Assembly: GCF_000756815.1 (NCBI RefSeq)
Contig: NZ_CCVW01000004.1
Location: 434,001 to 498,000, forward strand
Reading direction: 5' to 3'
Source: Legionella massiliensis
Lineage (GTDB): Bacteria; Pseudomonadota; Gammaproteobacteria; Legionellales; Legionellaceae
DNA length: 64,000 bases
A model generated the notes under the pieces. The model did no database searches, had not been told where the DNA came from, and saw only the letters and a list, made by a program, of their open reading frames with translations. Of this stretch, positions 8,268-18,484 are shown one piece after another (the first letter of the stretch is position 1; the number at the start of each line of letters is the position of its first letter). The position numbers and the translations under genes are program-made.

Positions 8268-10295
8268 TCAGTGTAACTGAATTGATGAATCAGCTTCTTC
8301 TTGTATATGAAGATTCCTTGCATCATAGGCCGCATCACGCAACTCTTTTAATAAATCTTGTGAGCGAGTTGATTCCTTTTTACAAAACTTATCCCAGGTT
8401 GGATTTTGATGAGTTGCCAATTTGCGGTAATTCTCCCCATCTTCATATTTTTCAAGGATAGAATGAATTTTTTGCAGGTCAGTTTCAGCTTCACCGAGTT
8501 CGATAGCTAAATTATTGAGCACGACTGCCTTGTCTTTGGCTATACTATTATTGCTTTTACTCAGTTCTTCAGCATGATCTTCAACTTGTTGAATTAGAAT
8601 GCTTATTCTATAGCTAGCGTGTTGAATAGACTTTTCGATGGTCTCGATCAATCCATTTAATAATTCGTAGGAAGTTGTTATATATTCTTTTTCCTTAAAA
8701 AAAGTATCAAGTTTTGGATTTTGATGGGTATTAATAATTCCGTTATTACTAGTCTCATTTAATAGCCTTAAAATCTCTTGTAACTTTTCTTTAGGGGTGA
8801 AATATAAATTAGTGCTGATCTGATTTATATCAGCCAATAGCTTATTCAAAACGGCTGCTTTTTGCTTGGCAATTGTTGTATTAACTAATTGTCTTTCTAA
8901 TTGATTTGCATGCTCCTGTATTGCATCAATAGAGGCTCGCACATGAGCAGGGAGTGGAAGAATAGTTCTATTTCTCTTGAATCTTTCTCTGAACGCATCC
9001 TCACCTTGGCTTTGTTTGACTTGTTCAAGTCTTTGCATCTCTTGAAACATTGACCAGGCTTGTTTATCAGACACTTTATGATCGCTGAACCGATTTAATC
9101 TTTCCTTATAATCTAAAAATTGCTCCTGTACTTCATCATCCATTTTATAGATTGGCTTCTTGGGTGCTTGATAATCAAATATTTCATCATATTTATCAGC
9201 ATATTTGGCTCCAAGTACAGCTTGAACATAGGCTGAAGGATGTACATTATTCCAGAACATATAATGTTCCTTACCTCTGTTATCAGGAGTAATTTTTTTA
9301 TTTTGATAGTCTACATTCTTTTTATCTGCTTCAAATTTTTCTGACTCAGTGAAGTAATCAGTTAAAAGCTCCTGACTAAAGCCATAGTTTTCGGGATTGT
9401 GGTAGGCATCAGTGAAAATTGCGTTAGTATCAAATACATCAAAAAAGCATTCTGGGTATCGCTCTTTAAGCTCTAGCATTTTTGCAGCTAATCGCTCATT
9501 AAAATGAAGTGTTACATTATGAGCATTATCAATGTCGCTCTGATTGCCAGAGTTTTGAAATCTAGGTGTCAGAGAGAGGTCAGGAAGGTTTATAAGCACA
9601 AAATTTCTGTAACCTGCTGCAATCAGTTTTTCAATATTAGCGATCCGAGCGTCTACCGCTGTATCTGCAATGTCATTAGTAGGATTATCATGTACAGTGA
9701 TTAAATCATTGGCACCAGCCCAATCAGTTACTAAAGTTGTTGCTTTCTCTTCTGCTGTAACTCCATATTTTAAGTCATCCTTGAAAAGCTCTTCTCTTTG
9801 CTTGTCGAGGTTAGATAATACGAGTCTGGCAAAATCATCTGTAGGTTCTTCGACTATTTCAGCCCAGCTAAAATCCCAATCAGCTGCAGTTGCACCACCA
9901 ATAGCGTAAGAACGAATATAACGTTCACCTTTGAATAGGATTTCATTGGGATTATCAAGATTGAATGAGCCTCTGAACTGCTTAAAAAGAGCAGGCAAGT
10001 CATTTTCATCGATACTTGTAAGAATGCGTTTTATCCTTATGAATTCCTCATCAAGTTCATTGTCTAGCTCCTCGACAAGTGCCTTTCTCTTCGCTCTCAT
10101 CTCATCAATAGTGAGATCAGCCATACCAAATGAAGCAAGCAAATCGACCCAACCAAAACCATTTGCAAAGCGGCCACGGGGTGAGTTTCCGGTTAACCCG
10201 CCTGCGAGCGCAAGCAAGTTATTTAACGCAAGTATTCCTCTATCTGAAAGGCTATCACCCAAAAATACTTTATGTTTAATCACTGGCTTTGGCAT
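8268..10295 (-). CDS. GDSL/SGNH-family hydrolase with coiled-coil C-terminal extension
   Basis: A 675-residue protein. The N-terminal half is a GDSL lipase/esterase domain: block I FLGDSLSDRG with nucleophile Ser15, the oxyanion block Gly133/134, Asn196 in GAND, and the block V His352 in VHPSA. The family's usual Asp three residues before this His is Asn349 here (codon AAT). From about residue 380 on the protein is charged and heptad-rich, with two similar stretches (each LNKL/LNNLA followed by a conserved HQNP.LDTF/WDKF motif), suggesting an internal duplication. There is no signal peptide. Legionella has secreted GDSL phospholipases of the PlaA type, but those lack such a tail. Phospholipase/acyltransferase or Dot/Icm substrate are possibilities, not conclusions. 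Confidence 0.75.
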   Translation of the reverse strand: MPKPVIKHKVFLGDSLSDRGILALNNLLALAGGLTGNSPRGRFANGFGWVDLLASFGMADLTIDEMRAKRKALVEELDNELDEEFIRIKRILTSIDENDLPALFKQFRGSFNLDNPNEILFKGERYIRSYAIGGATAADWDFSWAEIVEEPTDDFARLVLSNLDKQREELFKDDLKYGVTAEEKATTLVTDWAGANDLITVHDNPTNDIADTAVDARIANIEKLIAAGYRNFVLINLPDLSLTPRFQNSGNQSDIDNAHNVTLHFNERLAAKMLELKERYPECFFDVFDTNAIFTDAYHNPENYGFSQELLTDYFTESEKFEADKKNVDYQNKKITPDNRGKEHYMFWNNVHPSAYVQAVLGAKYADKYDEIFDYQAPKKPIYKMDDEVQEQFLDYKERLNRFSDHKVSDKQAWSMFQEMQRLEQVKQSQGEDAFRERFKRNRTILPLPAHVRASIDAIQEHANQLERQLVNTTIAKQKAAVLNKLLADINQISTNLYFTPKEKLQEILRLLNETSNNGIINTHQNPKLDTFFKEKEYITTSYELLNGLIETIEKSIQHASYRISILIQQVEDHAEELSKSNNSIAKDKAVVLNNLAIELGEAETDLQKIHSILEKYEDGENYRKLATHQNPTWDKFCKKESTRSQDLLKELRDAAYDARNLHIQEEADSSIQLH

Positions 10296-10325
10296 CGAAG
10301 TTCCAATAGTTGCTATGAATTTTTT

Positions 10326-10354
10326 AGTATACGAAAGTCTTATTCTTTTGTCTA
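10326..10354 (-). promoter_or_regulatory. Sigma-70-like promoter of the GDSL hydrolase gene
   Basis: On the reverse strand TAGACA (10349-10354) and TATACT (10326-10331) are separated by exactly 17 bp, about 30 bp before the ATG of the hydrolase gene. Each hexamer has five of six consensus bases. Confidence 0.6.
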
Positions 10355-10426
10355 AATAGTGCTAAATGTCTGTTTTTAAGCCAATTTGAAAAATTTTAAA
10401 AACCCCAAACAAAAATTATATTTGCA

Positions 10427-10435
10427 CTATACTTA
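10427..10435 (+). promoter_or_regulatory. Sigma-S-like extended -10 (CTATACTTA)
   Basis: CTATACTTAGG lies about 58 bp before the ATG of the small acidic protein and fits the RpoS extended -10. It is divergent from the sigma-70-like promoter at 10326-10354. Confidence 0.5.
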
Positions 10436-10493
10436 GGTTGTACTTGCTGAAAATTTTTCACAAGTACACCTGTAAGCTACGAGGGAGACAACT

Positions 10494-10697
10494 ATGGGCT
10501 TGCGAAGAGAATATGATGATGACGATTTTCACTCAGTTTCAGATTATTCCTATGAAGAGGAAGAAGATACGGAGAAGATGAGTCATAAACGTCAAGTACG
10601 GAAAATGCTTGAAGAAAGGCTTGAGCGCAAACGTCTGAAAGAAGAATTAGACGATGAGCTAGATGGTGAATTTGACTGGGATGAATTTGATCGCTAG
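10494..10697 (+). CDS. Small acidic PA3496-like protein
   Basis: A 67-residue highly charged protein. An acidic N-terminus (DDDD, EEEED) is followed by a basic helix (RQVRKMLEERLERKRLKEE) and an acidic end (DWDEFDR). This acid-base-acid plan resembles the short PA3496 family of putative envelope-integrity proteins in gammaproteobacteria; the match is by pattern only. The ATG has a GGGAG site 7 bases upstream and a sigma-S-like promoter, so expression in stationary phase is likely. It is convergent with folD, with only 33 bp between the two stops. Confidence 0.7.
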   Translation: MGLRREYDDDDFHSVSDYSYEEEEDTEKMSHKRQVRKMLEERLERKRLKEELDDELDGEFDWDEFDR

Positions 10698-10730
10698 CCG
10701 GCATATTCACAACAGTTAATACACTGTTTC

Positions 10731-11591
10731 TCAGGGGAGCGGTTGTCGATGTTTGGCTGCTATTAGAGTATTTTGCAATAAGGTAGCAATAGTCATCGGG
10801 CCTACACCACCAGGTACTGGTGTGATCCAGGCTACCTTCTCCTGAGCGCGCTCAAAATCAATGTCGCCACGCAGTTTACCATTGGGTAAACGGTGCATAC
10901 CAACATCGATAAGAATTTGTTTCTCGCTTAACCATTCAACATCAAGTACATCCTGAACCCCAGTCGCTACAACAATAATATCGGCGATACGAACATAGCG
11001 CTCCAAATCTTTAGTAAAGCGATGGCAGACTGCTACAGTGGCGGCGGCTAATAGAAACTCAGAGGCCATTGGACGACCAACAATGTTCGATGCGCCAATA
11101 ACTAGGGTATTAGCGCCCGCAAGCGGGATGTTATGGAAATTTAATAAGTTAATAATTCCAAAGGGTGTACAGGGCCTAAGTAGAGGATTTCTCTGGGCAA
11201 GACGGCCGATATTGTAAGGGTGAAAGCCATCAACATCTTTATCTGGATTGATACACTCAATGATTTTGTTGGCATCAATAGAGGCTGGCAGTGGTAGTTG
11301 CACCAAGATACCATCAACATCATTCGAATTATTCAACCTACTGATTAAATGCAGAAGCTCTTCTTCTGAGGTACTTGCCGGCAAATCATAGGCATAGGAG
11401 TTAAATCCAACCTCATCACAGGCCTTACGTTTATTGGCAACATAGATATTAGAAGCCGGATCATCACCAACTAGAATTACTGCCAAACCTGGTCTGCGCT
11501 GGCCATTAGCAATCATTGTGCTTACGGTTTCTTTAATTTCTTTTTTTAGCTGGGTTGCCGCTTTTTTGCCGTCAAGAAGTAATGCAGTCAT
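10731..11591 (-). CDS. folD: Methylenetetrahydrofolate dehydrogenase/cyclohydrolase FolD
   Basis: A bifunctional one-carbon enzyme converting 5,10-methylene-THF to 10-formyl-THF with NADP. The active-site segment [13 protein letters not shown] carries the family's Tyr-x3-Lys pair. Also visible are VQLPLP, the NADP-binding stretch [15 protein letters not shown] and the terminal GGVGPMT. I start at ATG 11591 ([11 protein letters not shown]), giving 286 residues, the normal FolD length; the 20 extra upstream codons do not look like FolD. No clear ribosome site precedes either start. It is a single reverse-strand gene, divergent from truA. Confidence 0.95.
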   Translation of the reverse strand: MTALLLDGKKAATQLKKEIKETVSTMIANGQRRPGLAVILVGDDPASNIYVANKRKACDEVGFNSYAYDLPASTSEEELLHLISRLNNSNDVDGILVQLPLPASIDANKIIECINPDKDVDGFHPYNIGRLAQRNPLLRPCTPFGIINLLNFHNIPLAGANTLVIGASNIVGRPMASEFLLAAATVAVCHRFTKDLERYVRIADIIVVATGVQDVLDVEWLSEKQILIDVGMHRLPNGKLRGDIDFERAQEKVAWITPVPGGVGPMTIATLLQNTLIAAKHRQPLP

Positions 11592-11787
11592 GATAGAAAT
11601 AGAGGGAAGTTTGTGCGGATTATGAAATAGCCCGACTATTGTTGCAATCATAATTTATGTAAATTGTTAAATATAAAGTGCTTTGTGTTTGCAATGTGCT
11701 GGTTGAATAGTGCACAAAGGGCGTAAGGGTCACTAGACAAACCCATGCGGGTTGTTATACATTGGCCATTTTCAGCAGGAAATACTC

Positions 11788-12576
11788 ATGCGTATTGCCT
11801 TAGGGGTTGAATACGATGGGAGTCAGTATCATGGCTGGCAAGCGCAGACAGGTCTTCATACTATTCAACAAGTATTGGAACAGGCATTAACCCGGGTCGC
11901 TGATCATAATGTTAGTGTTGTCTGTGCGGGTAGAACCGATACTGGAGTCCACGCAACAAACCAGATTATTCATTTTGATTGTGAAAAGGAGCGAACTATT
12001 CGTTCCTGGATACATGGCGCCAATTCATATTTACCTAAGGATGTTTGTGTAAAATGGGGGCGTGAGATGCCAGACAATTTTCATGCTCGTTATTCTGCAG
12101 TATCTCGACGATATCGTTATGTTATCTATAATGCACCTATCCGGCCTGCACTTTTGCGTAGCAATGTGACCTGGCAGTATCGGCAGTTGGATCATAAAGC
12201 TATGCAACAGGCGGGGCAGTTTTTGATCGGTGAGAATGATTACACCTCCTTCCGCTCTGTGGAGTGTCAGTCAAACACCCCTATGCGAAATGTGCATCAA
12301 CTGCAGGTTACACGCAGTGGCGATTTGGTGATGATTGATATTACTGCCAATGCTTTTCTGCATCATATGGTTAGAAATATTGCCGGTGTACTTATAGCCG
12401 TAGGCTCAGGAAAAAGGCCAGTAAGTTGGGTTGGTGAAGTGTTAGAGGCTAAAGATCGACGATTAGGTGCTGAGACAGCACCTCCCTATGGCTTGTATCT
12501 TGTTGCTGTTACTTATCCGAAAGAATTTGGCGTGATACAGGCAAATCCAGGACCGCTTTTTCTTTGGGAGCGCTAA
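11788..12576 (+). CDS. truA: tRNA pseudouridine(38-40) synthase TruA
   Basis: This enzyme isomerises U38-U40 of the tRNA anticodon arm. The catalytic Asp51 lies in CAGRTDTGVHA. The opening MRIALGVEYDGSQYHGW is the standard TruA N-terminus, which together with an AGGA site 7-8 bases upstream fixes the start at 11788 rather than the earlier in-frame codon at 11752. It has 262 residues, the usual length. The stop TAA is immediately followed by the GTG of trpF, so this is the first gene of a six-gene forward run. Confidence 0.95.
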   Translation: MRIALGVEYDGSQYHGWQAQTGLHTIQQVLEQALTRVADHNVSVVCAGRTDTGVHATNQIIHFDCEKERTIRSWIHGANSYLPKDVCVKWGREMPDNFHARYSAVSRRYRYVIYNAPIRPALLRSNVTWQYRQLDHKAMQQAGQFLIGENDYTSFRSVECQSNTPMRNVHQLQVTRSGDLVMIDITANAFLHHMVRNIAGVLIAVGSGKRPVSWVGEVLEAKDRRLGAETAPPYGLYLVAVTYPKEFGVIQANPGPLFLWER

Positions 12577-13212
12577 GTGATAACAACAAACCGTGTGCGG
12601 ATCAAAATGTGTGGAATGATGCGCGAAGAGGATATTGCGCATGCTGCTACCTTGGGGGTTGACGCGATAGGGTTAATCTTCTCGCCCAAAAGCCCGCGGT
12701 TTGTTTCTATTACCCAGGCGAAAAAATTGCTGCGGAAATTACCGCTCTTTGTCGATGTTGTTGCAGTTTTAGATAACCCGTCTTCCTTGTTGGTTGATGA
12801 GATTATTAGCGAGTTGCCAATTGTCTGGTTGCAATTCCATGGTGATGAATCCCCTGAATTCTGCCAGCAATTTAAGAAGCCCTTTATTAAAGCAATGCAA
12901 GTTGATACAGCAGCGGCTATTTATAAATGTTGTGAAGCTTATCATCAAGCTTCTGCTATCTTGTTGGATACACCTTCCGCGACAAGTCGCGGTGGTACAG
13001 GTCAAACCTTTGATTGGGGATTGATTCCTAATAATTTAGACAAGCCGTTTATCCTTGCAGGGGGCTTGAATGCGGACAACGTCAGTGCTGCTGTGCAAAG
13101 ATGCTCTCCCTATGCTGTCGATGTTTCCAGCGGTATTGAAGAGTCGCATGGCGTTAAAGACCACGAAAAAATGAACCAGTTTGTTGAAGCAGTATGGGGC
13201 AGAAAAGTATGA
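12577..13212 (+). CDS. trpF: Phosphoribosylanthranilate isomerase TrpF
   Basis: A 211-residue (beta/alpha)8 enzyme of the tryptophan pathway. It has the KMCGMM segment with the catalytic Cys, the [15 protein letters not shown] strand, catalytic Asp in [19 protein letters not shown], and [10 protein letters not shown] with DVSSGIE in the phosphate-binding end. It begins with GTG directly after the truA stop. A later ATG at 12607 would remove the first beta strand, so GTG is preferred. Its stop overlaps trpB by 4 bp. TrpE, TrpG, TrpD and TrpC are not in this window. Confidence 0.93.
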   Translation: MITTNRVRIKMCGMMREEDIAHAATLGVDAIGLIFSPKSPRFVSITQAKKLLRKLPLFVDVVAVLDNPSSLLVDEIISELPIVWLQFHGDESPEFCQQFKKPFIKAMQVDTAAAIYKCCEAYHQASAILLDTPSATSRGGTGQTFDWGLIPNNLDKPFILAGGLNADNVSAAVQRCSPYAVDVSSGIEESHGVKDHEKMNQFVEAVWGRKV

Positions 13213-14408
13213 GTGAGAGAGAACTTCCTGACGAACATGGCCATTTTGGCCCTTATGGTGGTGTCTTTGTAGCCGACACCTTGATGCATGCCTTAAAAGA
13301 GTTACAAGAGGCTTACCAGCGTTATCGTTTTGATCCAGAGTTTTTAACCGAGTTGACCTCTGAGTTAAGTGACTATGTTGGCCGCGCAACACCTTTGTAT
13401 TATGCCGAGCAACTCACGCAAAGAATTGGCGGAGCAAAAATCTATTTAAAACGCGAAGACCTTAACCACACTGGGGCCCATAAAATTAACAATACTGTGG
13501 GTCAGGCCTTATTAGCAAAACGCATGGGTAAAACCCGAATAATTGCTGAAACAGGGGCTGGACAGCATGGTGTTGCCTCGGCGACGGTTGCTGCAAAATT
13601 AGGTTTAGAATGTGTTGTTTATATGGGTTCAGAAGACATCAAACGACAAGCCTCCAATGTCTTTCGTATGAAGTTGCTTGGTGCCGAAGTGGTGCCGGTT
13701 ACAGCTGGCTCAAAAACGCTAAAAGATGCCTTAAATGAGGCGATGCGCGATTGGGTATCTAATATAGACAATACCTTCTACATTATTGGTACTGTTGCAG
13801 GTCCACATCCTTATCCGCAAATGGTCAGGGATTTTCAAGCCATTATTGGCCGTGAAGCACGGGCACAGATTTTAGAAAAGTCCGGAAAATTACCTGATGC
13901 CTTGGTTGCCTGTGTTGGTGGCGGCTCTAATGCGATTGGTTTGTTTTACCCCTTTTTAAAGGATCAATCGGTTGCAATTTATGGTGTTGAAGCGGCTGGC
14001 AAGGGTCTTGAAACAGGCGAACACGCTGCTTCATTAATTGCTGGAAAACCCGGTGTTTTACATGGTAATCGCACCTATCTGCTTTGTGATGAACACGGGC
14101 AGATTAAGGATACCCATTCAGTTTCAGCAGGCTTAGATTATCCTGGGGTTGGTCCTGAACATGCTTATCTTAAAGATACTGGTCGGGTAAGTTATGTACC
14201 AATTACTGATATAGAAGCCTTAGTTGCGTTCCGTACTTTAACTCGCGTAGAAGGAATAATTCCTGCGTTGGAGTCGAGCCATGCAGTGGCTTATGCCATG
14301 AAGCTTGCCAAAACTATGCAATCCTCGCAGCAGATAATTGTCAATTTATCCGGGCGAGGCGATAAAGATATGCATACGGTGGCTAGTATTGACAACATCT
14401 CAATCTAA
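13209..14408 (+). CDS. trpB: Tryptophan synthase beta chain TrpB
   Basis: This PLP enzyme condenses indole with serine to give tryptophan. Lys92 in HTGAHKINN is the PLP Schiff-base lysine and Glu114 in AETGAGQHG is the catalytic acid. [10 protein letters not shown] binds the PLP phosphate, and LSGRGDKD ends the protein. It has 399 residues, the normal size. The ATG at 13209 overlaps the trpF stop as ATGA, which indicates coupled translation. trpA follows after 18 bp. Confidence 0.97.
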   Translation: MSERELPDEHGHFGPYGGVFVADTLMHALKELQEAYQRYRFDPEFLTELTSELSDYVGRATPLYYAEQLTQRIGGAKIYLKREDLNHTGAHKINNTVGQALLAKRMGKTRIIAETGAGQHGVASATVAAKLGLECVVYMGSEDIKRQASNVFRMKLLGAEVVPVTAGSKTLKDALNEAMRDWVSNIDNTFYIIGTVAGPHPYPQMVRDFQAIIGREARAQILEKSGKLPDALVACVGGGSNAIGLFYPFLKDQSVAIYGVEAAGKGLETGEHAASLIAGKPGVLHGNRTYLLCDEHGQIKDTHSVSAGLDYPGVGPEHAYLKDTGRVSYVPITDIEALVAFRTLTRVEGIIPALESSHAVAYAMKLAKTMQSSQQIIVNLSGRGDKDMHTVASIDNISI

Positions 14409-14426
14409 GGGCGAAAGAGGTTGGCT

Positions 14427-15248
14427 ATGAATCGAATTGATAAAACTTTAGCCCAGTTGAAGGCTAGTAATAAAAAAATGTTAAGTCCTTATATTACGGC
14501 AGGGGATCCCAAGCCTGAGTTGACGGTTGCCTTAATGCATGGACTAGTTGCTGCAGGTGCTAATATTTTGGAAATCGGTATTCCCTTTTCCGATCCCATG
14601 GCAGAAGGGCCGGTAATCCAAGCCGCTATGGAGCGGGCGTTGAAATATGATGTCAGCTGTGACGATGTATTAACAATGATCAAAACCTTTCGCGAGAAGG
14701 ATAAGGATACTCCAGTTATATTGATGGGCTATGTTAATCCCATTGAGCAATATGGCTATGAAGAATTTGCCAAGCGCGCTAATGAGGTCGGTGTAGATGG
14801 AACTATTTTGGTTGATCTACCCCCAGAGGAAAGCGAATCTGTAGCCCCAATCTGGAAAGCACAAAACTTGCACTCTATCTATCTATGTTCACCGACGACC
14901 ACTGATGAACGTATGGCGATGATTGATAACTATGGTAATGGTTACTTGTACTATGTATCACTTAAAGGAGTGACTGGTTCAAGTGATTTTGAATTGGCTA
15001 AGGTTGAGGAGTCATATCTCTATAGAAAATCACAAACCAGGCTTCCCCTAATGGTTGGCTTTGGTATTAAAACAGCAGCAATGGCTGCCAGTGTTGCCAA
15101 CTTTGCTGATGGGGTAATCGTTGGCGCAGCCTTAGTTAATCAAGTTTTTGAGGCCTATAGTGCCTCTGGTGACCCTATTGCAGCCGGTGCTTCTCTTATA
15201 GGTGAAATGCGGTTGGCGATGGATAAAGACGGAAAAAATCATGACTGA
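14427..15248 (+). CDS. trpA: Tryptophan synthase alpha chain TrpA
   Basis: This subunit cleaves indole-3-glycerol phosphate and channels indole to TrpB. The ATG at 14427 follows a GAAAGAGG site. Glu49 in ILEIGIPFSD is the catalytic glutamate. The second acid, Asp60 in E. coli (ADGP), reads as Glu60 here (MAEGPVIQ), with codon GAA. GVTGS and the late phosphate-binding GFGIK and VIVGAAL segments are present. It has 273 residues. The gene's last 8 bp overlap the start of glnS, an unusual link between amino-acid synthesis and tRNA charging. Confidence 0.95.
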   Translation: MNRIDKTLAQLKASNKKMLSPYITAGDPKPELTVALMHGLVAAGANILEIGIPFSDPMAEGPVIQAAMERALKYDVSCDDVLTMIKTFREKDKDTPVILMGYVNPIEQYGYEEFAKRANEVGVDGTILVDLPPEESESVAPIWKAQNLHSIYLCSPTTTDERMAMIDNYGNGYLYYVSLKGVTGSSDFELAKVEESYLYRKSQTRLPLMVGFGIKTAAMAASVANFADGVIVGAALVNQVFEAYSASGDPIAAGASLIGEMRLAMDKDGKNHD

Positions 15249-16896
15249 AAGTAGTGAAAAAAGAACACATTTTATTCGACAATTAGTGACTGAAGATTTA
15301 GCAAGCGGCAAACACCAGGAAGTGATTACCCGGTTCCCACCAGAACCCAATGGCTATTTACACGTAGGACATGCCAAGTCTATTTGCTTGAATTTTGGTT
15401 TGGCTGAGGAATTCAAAGGGCGTTGCTTTTTGCGCTTTGATGATACTAATCCTATCAAAGAAGAAGAGGAATATGTCAACGCTATCATTGAAGATGTGCG
15501 TTGGTTGGGCTTTGAATGGTGTGATATGACCCATTCCTCTGATTATTACCATGAACTCTATGATTTTGCTGTTGATCTAATCAAACAGGGCAAGGCCTAT
15601 GTTGATAGCTTATCGATGGAAGAAATCCGTGCTTATCGTGGGACCTTACAAGAGCCAGGCAAAGAAAGCCCTTACCGCAATCGTTCAGTTGAAGAAAATC
15701 TTGATTTGTTTGCCCGAATGAAGGCCGGTGAATTTGCTGATGGCACGCATGTGCTGCGTGCCAAAATTGATATGCAATCAGGCAATGTCAACATGCGCGA
15801 TCCTGTTTTGTATCGCATAAGGCATGCCCATCACCAACGAACAGGTGATGAATGGTGCATTTATCCCATGTACGATTATGCCCATCCTATCTCTGATGCC
15901 TTGGAAATGATTAGCCATTCGCTTTGTACCTTAGAATTCCAAGATCACAGGCCTTTATATGATTGGTGTATTGAGAATTTAACCCTACCAGCGCAGCCTG
16001 AGCAAACAGAGTTTGCCAGACTAAATCTCTCTCATACCGTAACCTCCAAGCGCAAATTGCGATTGCTCGTTGAAGAAAAGGTTGTTGAAGGCTGGGATGA
16101 TCCGCGCCTACCTACTTTACGCGGCATGCGTAAGCGAGGTTATCCGCCTGCGGCAATTAAACAATTTTGTGAGTTAATTGGTATTTCACGTAGCGATTCC
16201 GTGATTGATATGTCCATTCTGGAAGAATGTGTGCGTGCTGAATTAAACAACAGCGCTAAGCGAGCTATGGGCGTGCTCGAACCCTTAAAAGTGGTGATTG
16301 AAAATTATCCCGATGATAAGGTCGAGCAATTAACTGCACAATATCATCCACAGGATCCGACCGCAGGAAGTAGAACTCTGCCTTTTGCTAGGGAAATTTA
16401 TATTGAGCGTAGTGATTTTATGGAAGATCCGCCTAAAAAATACTTCCGTCTTGCACCAGGGACTGAGGTTCGCCTGCGCCATGCTTATGTCATTCGTTGT
16501 ACAGAAGTTATTAAGGATTCCAAGGGTGAGGTTATTGAATTACGCTGCACCTATGATGAGAATACCCTAGGTAAAAACCCTGAAGATAGAAAGGTTAAAG
16601 GGGTTATTCACTGGGTTTCTTGTCAACATGCTCATCCAATTAAAATTTATCAATACGATCGTTTGTTTAATGATGCGAACCCTGCGCGTGAAGATGATTT
16701 TCTCCAGTTCCTTAATAAGAATTCATTGACAACCCAAGATGCCTTTTGTGAGCCTTCTTTGGTTGAACAGCCCTTGCATGAGGTTTTCCAGTTTGAACGC
16801 TTAGGTTATTACGCGGTAAATCAGCTGGAGCAAGGGAAGGTAAGTGCCTTTCATCGGGTAGTTGGTCTTAAAGATACTTGGGAAAAAATAAGCTAA
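15241..16896 (+). CDS. glnS: Glutaminyl-tRNA synthetase
   Basis: A class I aminoacyl-tRNA synthetase that charges tRNA-Gln. The HIGH motif appears as HVGH at 41-44 (PPEPNGYLHVGHAK), and the KMSKS loop as VTSKRKL. The tRNA-binding beta-barrels follow (EDPPKKYFRL, then VKGVIHWVS). With ATG 15241 it has 551 residues, close to E. coli GlnS (554); the upstream in-frame start at 15202 lies inside trpA. The 8-bp overlap with trpA and the 9-bp gap to cysS suggest one transcript. Confidence 0.97.
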   Translation: MTESSEKRTHFIRQLVTEDLASGKHQEVITRFPPEPNGYLHVGHAKSICLNFGLAEEFKGRCFLRFDDTNPIKEEEEYVNAIIEDVRWLGFEWCDMTHSSDYYHELYDFAVDLIKQGKAYVDSLSMEEIRAYRGTLQEPGKESPYRNRSVEENLDLFARMKAGEFADGTHVLRAKIDMQSGNVNMRDPVLYRIRHAHHQRTGDEWCIYPMYDYAHPISDALEMISHSLCTLEFQDHRPLYDWCIENLTLPAQPEQTEFARLNLSHTVTSKRKLRLLVEEKVVEGWDDPRLPTLRGMRKRGYPPAAIKQFCELIGISRSDSVIDMSILEECVRAELNNSAKRAMGVLEPLKVVIENYPDDKVEQLTAQYHPQDPTAGSRTLPFAREIYIERSDFMEDPPKKYFRLAPGTEVRLRHAYVIRCTEVIKDSKGEVIELRCTYDENTLGKNPEDRKVKGVIHWVSCQHAHPIKIYQYDRLFNDANPAREDDFLQFLNKNSLTTQDAFCEPSLVEQPLHEVFQFERLGYYAVNQLEQGKVSAFHRVVGLKDTWEKIS

Positions 16897-16905
16897 GGGG
16901 AAGGC

Positions 16906-18261
16906 ATGTTATATCTTTATAATTCATTAACAAGAACTAAAGAAGAATTTAAGCCTATCAATCCTGGCAAAATTGGAATTTATGTTTGTGGCATCACTGT
17001 TTATGATCGCTGTCATCTGGGCCATGCGCGCTCAATGGTTAGCTTTGATGTCATAATCCGTTTTCTGCGTTCCCAAGGTTATGACGTTAAATTTGTACGT
17101 AACATTACAGACATTGACGATAAAATTATTGTTCGCGCGAATGAACGTGGTCTAACAATTCATGAGTTAACCGCGCAATATATTAAAGCGATGCATGATG
17201 ATACCAGTGCCTTGAATATTTTACCGCCAGATATCGAGCCACGCGCAACAGACCATATCGCTTCAATTATTGAGCTTATTAGTCGTTTAATAGAGAAAAA
17301 CTACGCCTATGTTAGCGACAATGGCGATGTTTGCTTTCAGGTAGAACACTTTAAGGGCTACGGCAAATTATCCCATAAGGATCTCGAGGGCTTAGTTGCT
17401 GGAGCACGGGTTGAGGTCGTTAAAGAAAAACGCTCACCCTTGGATTTTGTTCTATGGAAAAAGGCAAAGCCTGAAGAGCCTAGTTGGCCTTCTCCTTGGG
17501 GAGAGGGAAGACCGGGCTGGCACATTGAGTGCTCAGCAATGGCAATGCATGAGTTAGGCGAGCATTTTGACATTCATGGCGGCGGTCTGGATTTACAGTT
17601 TCCTCACCATGAAAACGAAATTGCCCAGAGTGAGGCTGCAACTGACAAATGTTTTGCTAATTACTGGTTACATGTTGGCATGTTACAAGTCAATAATGAA
17701 AAAATGGCTAAATCGGTAGGCAATTTCTTCACCATAGAAGATGTTTTAAAAGATCATCATCCTGAAGTGGTGCGCTATTTCTTACTAAGCAGCCATTATC
17801 GTAGCCCTTTAAATTATTCTGAAGAAAATTTGCATAATGCCAAAAAAGCTTTGGAGCGCTTATATCAGTCCTTAAAGGATGTTGATCATGTTGATGCTGG
17901 ACTTGATAATTCTTGGTTAGAGCAATTTAATCTCGCAATGAATGATGATTTTAATACCCCCGTTGCTTTGTCTGTTTTATTTCAGCTGAGTCGAGAAGTA
18001 AATAAAACGAATTCTATACAACTTGCCTTTACCCTAAAGCATTTAGCTGGAATTTTAGGCTTGCTACAAATTGACCCAGAATCCTTTTTACAATCAGGTC
18101 TTAAAGAGAATGAAAAAGATGAAATAGAACGCCTTATAGAAGAGCGACTACGTGCTCGAGAGGAGCGGAACTGGGCAAGAGCTGATGAGATTAGAAAAAC
18201 ATTGGCGGAACGAGGGATCGAATTAGAAGATGGTCCCACAGGCACAACCTGGCGGAAATAA
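16906..18261 (+). CDS. cysS: Cysteinyl-tRNA synthetase
   Basis: A class I synthetase that charges tRNA-Cys. Cys28 (YVCGIT) is the first zinc ligand. HLGH at 37-40 is the HIGH motif, WHIECSAM with the later [14 protein letters not shown] provides the remaining zinc ligands, and KMAKSVGNF is the KMSKS loop. It has 451 residues, a little shorter than E. coli CysS (461). The C-terminus is rich in Arg and Glu. A hairpin about 70 bp after the stop may end the truA-cysS transcript. Confidence 0.97.
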   Translation: MLYLYNSLTRTKEEFKPINPGKIGIYVCGITVYDRCHLGHARSMVSFDVIIRFLRSQGYDVKFVRNITDIDDKIIVRANERGLTIHELTAQYIKAMHDDTSALNILPPDIEPRATDHIASIIELISRLIEKNYAYVSDNGDVCFQVEHFKGYGKLSHKDLEGLVAGARVEVVKEKRSPLDFVLWKKAKPEEPSWPSPWGEGRPGWHIECSAMAMHELGEHFDIHGGGLDLQFPHHENEIAQSEAATDKCFANYWLHVGMLQVNNEKMAKSVGNFFTIEDVLKDHHPEVVRYFLLSSHYRSPLNYSEENLHNAKKALERLYQSLKDVDHVDAGLDNSWLEQFNLAMNDDFNTPVALSVLFQLSREVNKTNSIQLAFTLKHLAGILGLLQIDPESFLQSGLKENEKDEIERLIEERLRAREERNWARADEIRKTLAERGIELEDGPTGTTWRK

Positions 18262-18329
18262 AAGGATTGAGTAGAAAGTGGCTTGGATACAAAGTAATAG
18301 GTCACGTCCCCCCACCTCTTATCTAAGGA

Positions 18330-18362
18330 AAACCTTGATTACGCTGCGCTGCATCAAGGTTT
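18330..18362 (+). terminator. Possible terminator hairpin after cysS
   Basis: AAACCTTGAT (18330-18339) and ATCAAGGTTT (18353-18362) form a perfect 10-bp stem around a 13-base loop, followed by CATTTAAAAG. The T tract is short, so it could instead be a fragment of a repeat family. Confidence 0.4.
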
Positions 18363-18484
18363 CATTTAAAAGCCCTTAGCTGATATCAACTATTCTGCTA
18401 GCAGTTATCAAATCTTTGAATATTGATTTGCCCTAAAATCAATCTTTTTTGTTATTATTGTTCCTTTTGTTTAAAGGTAACAGC

